A DNA stretch of 64,000 nucleotides, from positions 41,200,001 to 41,264,000 of the forward strand of contig OY754466.1 in the NCBI GenBank assembly GCA_963575645.1, in the 5' to 3' direction. Shown in pieces: positions 55,396 to 64,000 of this stretch. Source of the stretch: Xanthostigma xanthostigma (taxonomy: Eukaryota; Arthropoda; Insecta; Raphidioptera; Raphidiidae). The notes under the pieces are model-generated. The model worked only from the letters and a program-made list of their open reading frames with translations, was not told where the DNA came from and searched no databases. How positions within the stretch are numbered: the stretch's first letter is position 1; each line of letters starts with the position of its first letter. Made by a program: the position numbers and the translations under genes.

Positions 55396-57498
55396 ACGTA
55401 GCATGGCGATAAAAACAAAGGACCGGTACATTCAAGCGAATATCGTGTGGACAGGCATCGAATGAAAATAAAAGATTGATTTTTAAAAAAGTTTTCGTCC
55501 ACCATCATCGTTCCTAAGAACGTGGCACACGCAAAAATAATTTCTTTACCGTCGGTCATCTGGCATTCAACACAATATACAAAGTGTATTGACCATTCAA
55601 CGATAAATCCATATGCCGTAGGGATGCACTTCCGAAGACCAATGTACGGTAATGTTCGTTGCGCCGGTTTAAATTTACCTTTAGAAACAAAATGGCATAC
55701 GTAGATCCTACTGAAGGAGAAGGAATCTTTGGATGACAACTTTGGCGGGAAATTTGAATTATCAGTACAAACGTACACTAACTGGAAGAACAACAGTTTT
55801 AAAAAATATCGGCCAATCCAAACGTTTCAAAAAAATGTACAATTTAATTTAAGGGCATTTAGAATTCTTTATTAAACTGTAAGGTCAACTGTTTGCCAAT
55901 ACTAAAAGTTCCGCATCAATATGGCGCTGCACAAGTTTGTTTCGCACAATGGCCGCTTAACAAAAATCAGTTTTGACTTGTAATACCGATTTCGATGCAG
56001 TCATTATAAAAGGAAACTAAGAAAACAGGAACCCAAATGAGTTGCTTGTGAAGAAGTTTTAGGTTTAATAAAATAACAATACTTTAGTATATTTTTCATA
56101 TCATGAGGTGTTGATTTTTGGAAAATTATTCTACGAGAGTATAAGCACTTTTTCTATGTACATAACTTGTGTGTGAAAAATATTAAAGAGAGGCCAGTTT
56201 TTACAGCTGTACCTCTAAGACTATTTTTTTTTGTATTAATAAACACAAAAAATTGATGGTTTGTATTATTTCAAAGTGTAGATTATTAAAATAATTGCCT
56301 AGTCTGTGGAAGACCCAAATTTGTTCGGCGCCTAGTTGGTTGTTGGAAAGATCAATGAACCCTTGCATGCTCCATCAAAAATATATTTCTCTAGTCAAGC
56401 TAATTTACTTATTTACACTATTTTGTATCAATACAAATATATAAAAAAGCGTGCATTTGTGTGTAGTTTCGTTTTCTTTCGTGTTTTTCAGTTTTTAGGT
56501 ATTTTGTATGTTGCCTAGACCTTACAACGCCTTCCCAAAATGTTTGTGGAGTAGTATCGTTTAGAGAAAATAGCAGCGTTTTCTGCGCACAAACAAGTTT
56601 GGGTCGGACGAGTCTTTGTTTTCCAAAGCGTGATCAATTGACGATACAGATATCGCATATGGTTGCCCCTGAAATTACAAATCACGTCGCTATTGATCGC
56701 TTTTCTTACTCTTCTTACTACGCAGTTTCTTTACCTTCTCTAAACAGTACTACTCTATCTGCGTCACTCAAAAATAGACTGATTTTGGTGAATTTTAGTG
56801 TACTGTAATTTTTAGTGTTCCGTGCAAACGAAATACTTTTATGAAATCACTTCGGTGTCCGCCTGTCACAGGCGATTTTTTTTTAAAACTATTTGACGTA
56901 AAAATTGAAAATTTGGCACAGAGAGTGGTGGCCTAATCACAGAGGTGAAGTGTAAAAAGTTGGATTTTGATTCTGGGGGTTAATTTCAGGAGGTGAAATG
57001 GGATATTAAAAAACTTGTTTCAAGGACATCGTGAAAGATGTCAAATGAAAGCGTATGGAAGCACGAATTCAACAATATATTTGTTTTATTTTTATTTTTT
57101 CATTTTAGCTGGCTAAGATCGGGTCACACAAGCGAACCTATGGATAAAAGCTTGTTTCTAAATATAAAGAAAAGAAAAAAACTGAAATAAAAACTAACTT
57201 TTTTATTTGATAAAAAAAGTAGTGTAACATCATTTTATAATTTTTAAAAATTAGTAACTTTTTTTAATTAATTCCAATCACAGCAAATTATACTTAAGAA
57301 TACTTTTATATACATTCTATGACAAAAATGAATACATTAAAAAAAAATAACAGACTTGAACTATTATTAATAAATCTCATTTTTCAATTGAATATCAATC
57401 CAGTTGTAAAGTAAAGTTAATTTTGTGCTAAGATTAAAAACATCTACACGATTCTAGTTTCATTTGGCCGCAAGTTTGCAGCATTTTTCACTGTTTTT
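55396..57498. other. 2.1-kb intergenic stretch without supported gene
   Basis: Contains only short frames with no family resemblance. A possible repeat with TCACTTCGGTGTCCGCCTGT near 56850. Nothing convincing is seen. Confidence 0.45.
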
Positions 57499-58087
57499 AC
57501 CATAGATATATATATTTAATAGATTGCGGATACACTAGCGCCTCCTGTACCTTTTAGAAGCCATTTTGTACGTGGAAAACGCCGTAAAAAGCGCGCGAGA
57601 TTTAAAAATATTAATTATTTTATAATACGATTTTATTGAGAAAAACGACAAAACTCACAGTAAACAGTGATATTTCGCTCCGAAACCTATTTTTATACTG
57701 AAACGTTTCAAAAATTACAAAATTGAGCATAAATATAATGTAAAAGCTTAGAACATTTTACATTGTCAATTTGGCATCAAAGTTGACAAGCATTGATGAC
57801 AATGTAAAATGTTCTAAGCTTTTATATTATATTTATGCTCAGTTTTGTAATTTTTGAAACTTTTCAATATAAAAATAGGTTTTGGAGCGAAATATCACTG
57901 TTTACTGCGAGTTTTATTGTTTTTCCATTAACATCATATTATAGAATACTTAATCTTTTTGAATCCCGCACGCTTTTTACGGCATTTTCCACGTACAAAA
58001 TGGCTTCCATATGGCTTCTAATTGGATCCATTCCGCACAATGCTCAAGGATAGGCATTCGCTACCTATTAATATATATCTATGGTTT
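57499..58087. repeat. large foldback, about 590 bp
   Basis: Outer ends ACCATAGATATATAT and its inverse. Arms of about 280 bp stay similar through most of their length (for example AATATAATGTAAAAGCTTAG and its inverse near 57735 and 57820). The loop is near 57765-57800. In the gene-free stretch between the ZAD gene and the RNF168-like gene. Confidence 0.82.
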
Positions 58088-58158
58088 TTACACAGTACAA
58101 AAAAAATCATTCGCAATCAAATATATAGTGCGCCTGCGCCACGCACACTGATCTTAAT

Positions 58159-58317
58159 AGGTATGTTCCTAGCAGCCAGCAAAAAGTAACGAAACCGTCA
58201 CCCGCATGTACAGTAGCTAAAACGAAACTGTTTGCATCAGTTTTGGAACACGTTTTAGCTACCTGCGCATGACAGTGACGGTTTCGTTACCGTTTGATGG
58301 CTGCTTGGAATATACCT
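58159..58317. mobile_element. MITE with 3-bp TSD, divergent member
   Basis: Ends AGGTATGTTCCTAGCAGCC and (inverted) AGGTATATTCCAAGCAGCC, TSD AAT. The interior differs from the other copies but keeps the ACGAAACCGTCAC/GTGACGGTTTCGT arms. Confidence 0.72.
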
Positions 58318-59205
58318 AATGTTAGCTGGATCGAAAATTGTCTCAACTAGAATGATTATTAGCGCCACACAATGTTGGCCCGGAGTCTAAAATGTACCTA
58401 TTGCGCTTGCGCGTTCATATTTCCCAAAATATCAGATCAAAATGACTGTCTCATTTGACGCACGCGCACTCAAGTTCACTTCAATTCTCAGACAAACACT
58501 GCGTGGCATACATCAACTGGTTTCAAGTTTTTAAATTTTTCAGTTATCCTACTACAGGGTAGAACAAGGACAATTTCGATCTCAAATTGTTGGTTATAGA
58601 TTCAGCGCATTGTGTCAAATGGTAAAAATCCATATAGGAACTTTATTCACTAACGGTTGGAGAACTTTTTAAATATACTCGTGTGACAAAAAATGCATGC
58701 GTACTGACTGCAATTTTATTAAAATTATGTTCCAAACATCAGTAACCGGTACCGACTTTTGCCATGAACTATTTATTCTCCGTGGCAAATGTCTTAAGGA
58801 TTTGATTTATGGCCGATTTCAAAAAAAGCAACATTGCCATTTACAGTTCAATAACGTATAACGTAGTTGCGATTTAAACATTTTATAATATCCCTATATT
58901 CCAATATTTCAGTTGAAAATAATTTCATATAAACACAAAAAATGAAGTTTAATAAACTATCCATATTACTGAATAAAAATTAAAAAAAAATGTTATATAC
59001 TTTCAGATAACATGGTACTTTCGTAACAAAATGTTGTTTTACTATAACGGCTGTAGCGTCGCCAAAATTAATAAAATATAATTTATAGCATCAAAAAAAA
59101 TATAAAATATATTTACCACACATCAAAAATCTAATTTTGGCATAAAAAATTTAAAGTTAATAAACGGTAAAAAATACAAATAGCATCTCTTATCAGAATC
59201 CATAC
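58318..59205. other. intergenic stretch, nothing recognised
   Basis: AT-rich; no ORF, TIR pair or RNA gene that I can support. Confidence 0.4.
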
Positions 59206-59208
59206 AAT

Positions 59209-59377
59209 AGGTTCGTTCCAAGCAGCTGTGAACGGTAATAAAACCGTACACAGTCTTGTCACTGCGCAAGACTAATTTGCGCACTAGCTCAAAAATCGAT
59301 ACTGCGCAAGACAGTTTTGCGCACTAACAAGACTGTGTACGGTTTTATTACCGTTCGCGGCTGCTTGGAACGAACTT
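59209..59377. mobile_element. MITE with 3-bp TSD, copy 2
   Basis: TIR AGGTTCGTTCCAAGCAGC, TSD AAT, 169 bp. Very close to the copies at 9546 and 60720. Confidence 0.82.
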
Positions 59378-59634
59378 AATATTTGAAACAGAAAAAAACT
59401 ATACATTCGCATGTGATTATAAACCGATTTGCTCGATTATTTTTTCATGTAAAAGCTCCTACACACAACACAATCTGCTGGGCGGCCTATCGTACGGACA
59501 TAAATCAGACACTACAACTGCTAACCTACACGATGGTGAGCACGATCGCGATAGTGTTAACGATTAAATCCGGCTTCGTAAATTACATCGCATACAAAAC
59601 GCAGCAAGTATGTATGGATTCGTTCGTTTACTAC

Positions 59635-60011
59635 TAGAGCTGTAAAAGTAACGAGAAATTGTGTACCCGTATGTATTTGTTACTTAAAGAACCAGTACCC
59701 GTTACTTTCGTATCGTTACCTTACTCGTTACTTTTCATACGACATACAATCGTGTACGTAACAGCATCAAGAAGTGTATGTTCTCTGGCATCAAGCATGT
59801 ACCCACCCCATCGAGGCGCGTCGCATCGTGATACAGTATGACTTAGTTCGTATAACTTATAACCGCATCAAACGAGTCGAACTGACTCCATGTCAGTTTG
59901 ATATGACAGATGCGAGTAACGAAATGAATTTGTAAGTAACGATTCGGTACTTCGAGTCAGACTATGTACCCGTTACTCAGTAACGAATGCATACGGTTTG
60001 TTACAGCTCTA
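59635..60011. mobile_element. non-autonomous hAT element with GTAACGAG subrepeats
   Basis: TIR TAGAGCTGTAA at both ends, TSD TTTACTAC/TTTACTAT (7 of 8). The subterminal regions repeat GTAACGA/TCGTTAC and GTACCCGTTAC. Confidence 0.82.
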
Positions 60012-60719
60012 TTTACTATAGATTTGTCCAATCGCAACCGTGATCGAGTAGATGTGTAGAGCGCTTTAATAAAAAAAATGTACTTATGTAATAATAGGTT
60101 GTTTTGTATAGTCGACAGACACAATCTGTATGATAAAAAAAAAGATATAAATAGGTAAACTGATTTTCAAATCAGTAAAAAAAGTCGGTCTGAACTGATT
60201 TGACTAAATAAAAAATACAAAAGACCATAAAATATAATAAATAAAAAATTATTAGTTACATCATATTGCGTGATTTTTTTAAATACACGTCAAGAATAAT
60301 TAGCATGTTTTGAAATAGTAGATTGTATGCCTAGTGTTACGAAGAGGTGTGAAATTATGTCTAAAACAAGGGACAACGAGTTTTAATAGTCCAAATACCA
60401 TTACACACGAGGTATATGTGGTTTATGTCCTATAAAATAGCTGCTTTTCACTTCATTTTCAAAATTTTTGACAGTTCACTTTTGAACACAAGTCACTTCT
60501 GGCAGTAGGTTATAAAAAAACAACTGACATGACAAAAAATTGAATTGATATGGTGAGACCAGTTTCGTTTTACTTTACCGGACTAGTGTGTAATCAGTCA
60601 GTTTACATGCTTGTAGAGTGTTTATTTTTTTGAATAACAAACTGCACAGTTTTTTATACAAGGGTCGAGCATGTTTTACACATCTGTTCCATGCATAAGA
60701 CATGTGCCGATTATATTAT
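60012..60719. other. intergenic stretch, nothing recognised
   Basis: AT-rich spacer between a hAT element and a MITE. No supported feature. Confidence 0.4.
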
Positions 60720-60888
60720 AGGTTTGTTCCAAGCAACTGCGAACAGTAACAGAACCGTACACAGTATTGTCACTGCGCAAGACTGTCTTGCGCACTAGCT
60801 CAAAAATCGATACTGCGCAAGATAGTCTTGCGCAGTGACAAGACTGTGTACGGTTCTGTTACCGTTCACGGCTGCTTGGAACAAACTT
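60720..60888. mobile_element. MITE with 3-bp TSD, copy 3
   Basis: TIR AGGTTTGTTCCAAGCAAC, TSD TAT, 169 bp. Confidence 0.82.
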
Positions 60889-61034
60889 TATATTGTGAAG
60901 CACCTGCCAATTATTTTGGAATCGTACTATAGGCCAGTCGAAATAGTTCAACTGTAATTTTCAAAGCTTTTATATGCGAAGTTTTTTCGAAGATTGACAT
61001 TATTTTATAAATTATAGTAATGCCACAACTATCA

Positions 61035-61040
61035 TTTATT
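61035..61040 (-). promoter_or_regulatory. polyadenylation signal of the RNF168-like gene
   Basis: AATAAA on the minus strand, 159 bases past the stop codon. Confidence 0.45.
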
Positions 61041-61198
61041 TGTTTAGATGTGAACTGATGATGATTTAACATTTATATTTAAACAAGTTCTTACATGTCA
61101 AAATAACAATACGACTCAACAGACCATACCCTATTTCTGTACACCACTAGCCTTCTTGAATGGATATTCACAGAATACATTTCCCGACGAAAAAATCT

Positions 61199-63218
61199 TT
61201 ATATCTTACATTTTTTTGATGTCATGCACAGTTCGTCGATCGTACTTTGTCGTTTGCGTGGACTAACTCTACAGCTGTTTGTTTTAACAATTCCCTTTCG
61301 ACCGTCGGATCTAACGGATCTTCGGTTGCTCGTACCCGCTCTTAAAGTGTAAACTTTAGGTTCTTCTTTATTAAGTTCGTCTTGTAATTTTTGTGCAAAT
61401 TCGCGATCTTTTTTCTCTTGCAATATGGCTTGCTCTAAAAGCGACTGCTGAAGAATCACGTCATCTTCTAGTGTAACGCTAGATTTATTACTTACACTAC
61501 ATCCATTTTTGATCAAACTTTTTGATTTGGATTTATCAAAAATAAAATCATTTTCACATTCATCATCGTTACTTTTTATTAATTTACGTTTGTTACTTTT
61601 ATTACCAAACGATTCCAAACGTGATGACAAAGAATTGAATGCAATATTTTCAGATGAATTTTCGTTTTCATCGATGATTTTATTTTTTTCGTCATTTGAT
61701 TCTGAGTCATCTGACTTTGTGTCTTCTGTATTGTTTTGGTTTGATAAGAACGTTTCAAAAGACAAACTTCGTCTAAACGCAGAAGATCTTTGTTCTGTGT
61801 TAAACAGAAACAACTCCTCAGTTGGCGACCTGTAAATCGTTAAAAAAACAAAATCAGTAAATCCCGATTACGCAACTCAGTAGACAGCGATAGAACAGGT
61901 TGTCGTTTACAGATTCAGTGCATTGTGTTATACAGAAACTTAAAAGAATAATTGTTATCAATCAAAACTAATTTTAAAACTCTTTGAAAATATAATGAAC
62001 GTGTCGCAGTGCATACACAATATAGTTATACTATAAAAACTGGCCGTAACACAATACACCAATGTGCTGTCTCGAAACCTAGAAGTCATAGGTTCGATCC
62101 CGATGGTCAGTGCCATTATTACTTTAGGCGCGACTTGAGAGTAATTTAGATCTTTTTTCAGAGTTTCCGTTATTTAAAGGCATCGACGGACAGATAGTGC
62201 GGTCATAGAAACCATCTTGAACGAAAAATGAAACACAGCTATGGACTCAAACCAATTTTTTTATCGATTTCTGCTATTTAAAGGTGTGTGTCGTGTGTTT
62301 ATGCAGATAAATGTGTGTTTACTACAAGTCTGACGTCACATTTTAAACTGACATGGCGGATAGCTTTTTTAACATGTCAAAAAATTTCAATAATATATCA
62401 GTACGTGTTTTTATGAATACAAGTCGATAATTTCTGATTTCTTATGCGATAAATTATCGCATTCAATTAATTTTACCTTATTCTAAACGGTGTGTTTGAT
62501 GTAATCGGCCGAATAGGAATGCTTCTTATTATTGGACTTTGAATAATTTTTCCAGACATTTTCTTCGGAGGTGTTAATGGAGCCGCTTCCAAAGGTTTAA
62601 AGAAACAAATTTCTGATTTTATAACATCTCCGTATTCACGTTCAAAATCAGCCTGTAAAGTTTTCGTTGAACTTTCTAATAATAATTTTTCTTTTTCAGT
62701 TTTAGAATGAAACAAAATTTTTGGTTTGTAATTATTTTTTTCCAGAATTTTCGCAAAACTTTTATCGATTGTATTTGTTTTTGAAATAGCCGAAACTGAA
62801 ACTTTATTCATAACTTTTCGTATGATAGAGCTTTTAGATTTTGATACTTCTGTTTTGCTACAGAATTTTGGTTTATAAACTTTTGGTGTCTCCCCACAAT
62901 GTTTTTGACTTTTTTCGATAAAAAATACATCGAGTGGTCCTCGTTTTGGAGTATCACAAACATCTCTCGAACAGCAAGGTTTGTTATCTGGATTTTCTTT
63001 TGCCAGTTGCTTTGCAATTTCTTCATCGTGTTTTATTTTTTCTTGTAAAGCCAGTCTCTCTTTTTCTTCTTCTTGGTATATTTTGCGAATTAATTCTTCG
63101 GAAGCTCTCGATTCCCTTTCCTGTTCTTTCAATAGTTCATCTTTTTGTTTAGCAAGTTCGATTTGATATTCCTTATTGATTTCCCCTGGAGTCGCAATAA
63201 TTGAACGGTTCTGAGCAA
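61199..63218 (-). CDS. RNF168: RNF168/RNF169-like ubiquitin ligase, last two exons (partial; RING end right of window)
   Basis: Exons 62477-63218 and 61199-61829 (stop TAA at 61199-61201) join in frame to about 457 residues. The first carries EINKEYQIELAKQKDELL, then RASEELIRKIYQEEEKERL and KIKHDEEIAKQLAKENPD. These match in order the coiled linker, UMI and MIU1 ubiquitin-binding motifs of RNF168. The last exon has KKDREFAQKLQDELNKEE followed by VYTLR, resembling MIU2 plus the LR motif of RNF168/RNF169. The RING finger should lie upstream and is not seen before position 64000. In vertebrates RNF168 ubiquitinates H2A at Lys13/15 at double-strand breaks; RNF169 is a paralogue that binds the same mark. 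Which one this resembles more cannot be decided without the RING. The intron holds a tRNA-like relic. A minus-strand AATAAA lies at 61035-61040. Confidence 0.8.
62039..62112 (+). pseudogene. tRNA-like relic in the RNF168-like gene intron
   Basis: ACTGGCC and GGTCAGT can pair over seven positions as an acceptor stem, and there is a canonical B box (GGTTCGATCCC). The D and anticodon arms are poor. The middle (CTGTCTCGAAACC) resembles tRNA-Ser. Related to 33897-33965. Confidence 0.5.
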
Positions 63219-63605
63219 CTGAAAAAAAAAAAAAATAGAACAGATTATTTTTCTATACACGGTCAAACTTCTTTTAAAAACAACATATGGAAACTGTTAG
63301 GTGAAGAGCACGCTATTAGATTTTCTATGTATCGAATAAACAGACAAAATCTTGTAGAGTTAGAAATAAATACAGGAAGCAAAAATTCAGATTTGTATCC
63401 TGCTGGATATCAACAGATTATATTCTACAGTTGAGGTTGAGGTTTTCGCGGGGGGCTGTTGGAGCGATGGCGTTTTTCACGGGGTGATAGAGTACAAGAA
63501 GAAAGTGGTGGTTCACTCGGTTTCGCAGGGAGGGAACGTGTGGTGGTGTTGGTTTTTGTTAAAAAATAGCCAAAAATCGCATTGTAGATTGTTACCCCCT
63601 GACTA

Positions 63606-64000
63606 GAGAATACAATCCCGGGATCCCGAATCTCGGGGTCCCGGCCGTTTTCTGGTCCCGAAAATCCCGGGATCGTACTTGGCTAATCTCGGGATTGCCA
63701 CAAACAGATCTAGTTTGCATTCTGTAATCCGTTACGCCTTGACAATTACCTTGCCTAGATTATATTAATATTATTTATTGCGCATAACGACAAAAAACAA
63801 TCCTTAAATACGCCGTACGATATGTAAGAATATGAAATCTCCAGATCCTGAAGCACAAGTACAAAATGAATCGGGATTGGCAAATAGTATTAGACGTGAA
63901 ATAAGCCTGTTCGAAAATGGAGGAGTTCGTGGATATCACTTAGAAACAGCATATAAGTTTCTATTGTCTATTCCTCCAACGAGCGCAGAACCTGATCGAG
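63606..64000 (+). mobile_element. hAT element, left end
   Basis: Starts TAGAGAATACAATCCCGG and continues with repeated CCCGGGATCCCG-like motifs, a usual subterminal structure of hAT elements. It holds the transposase fragment at 63832. The right end and the TSD lie beyond the window, so the left border is a best estimate. Confidence 0.55.
63832..64000 (+). pseudogene. hAT transposase C-terminal fragment (continues past window)
   Basis: From ATG 63832 the frame is open to the window end. It encodes ISLFENGGVRGYHLETAYKF, then LLSIPPTSAEPDR, the conserved start of the hAT C-terminal dimerisation region. A stop (TAA) lies about 30 bases upstream in frame. Only 226 bp separate it from the putative element end at 63606, so the N-terminal and central transposase regions are missing and the element is internally deleted. 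It sits in an intron of, or upstream of, the RNF168-like gene, on the opposite strand. Confidence 0.7.

Noticed and set aside
55266..55793. 175-codon open frame on the minus strand
   Set aside because: No recognisable domain; its end runs into the hAT subrepeats (54641-55387) and the composition looks random. No splice context supports a gene.

Overview
The window is eukaryotic and almost certainly from an insect. Genes are split by AT-rich introns with GT-AG (once GC-AG) borders, one zinc-finger protein starts with a ZAD (zf-AD) domain, which is typical of arthropods, and the non-coding DNA is packed with short TIR transposons, foldbacks and tRNA-derived repeats. I cannot fix the order or species from sequence alone. 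All gene models below were built by hand: exon joins were accepted only where splice sites, reading phase and protein similarity agreed.

Layout: (1) 436-21817, minus: the 5' half of TRIP12, a HECT-type E3 ubiquitin ligase. Eleven exons give a disordered N-terminus, ARM repeats, a WWE domain and the start of the next segment; the HECT end lies left of the window. Intron 1 is 11.2 kb and full of repeats. (2) 21818-25497: intergenic, with a three-level nest of DNA transposons and one unidentified small ORF. (3) 25498-32239, minus: a C2H2 zinc-finger gene in four exons. (4) 32240-32656: a 417-bp head-to-head promoter with a perfect palindromic RFX X-box. (5) 32657-43729, plus: complete CCDC39, a coiled-coil protein of motile axonemes, in ten coding exons and 944 codons. 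Its introns hold hAT elements, a minisatellite-bearing transposon, foldbacks and hammerhead-like repeats. (6) 45098-53074, plus: a ZAD + ten-finger C2H2 gene in eight exons. (7) 53075-61198: 8.1 kb of mostly mobile DNA, including a perfect-TSD hAT, a 590-bp foldback and three of the four MITEs with 3-bp TSDs. (8) 61199-63218, minus: the last two exons of an RNF168/RNF169-like ubiquitin ligase; its RING end lies right of the window. (9) 63606-64000: the start of a hAT element carrying a transposase C-terminal fragment.

How the genes relate: no operon-like logic is expected. Two points stand out. CCDC39 shares its promoter region with a zinc-finger gene, and the X-box there fits control by RFX factors. 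TRIP12 and an RNF168-like gene lie within 65 kb; in vertebrates TRIP12 limits RNF168 accumulation at DNA breaks, so the linkage is notable, though it may be chance.

The most unusual signal is a family of short mobile repeats with a hammerhead-ribozyme-like core (CTGANGA, stem II, GAAAC). One copy can be compared with an empty site inside this same window and shows an 11-bp target duplication.
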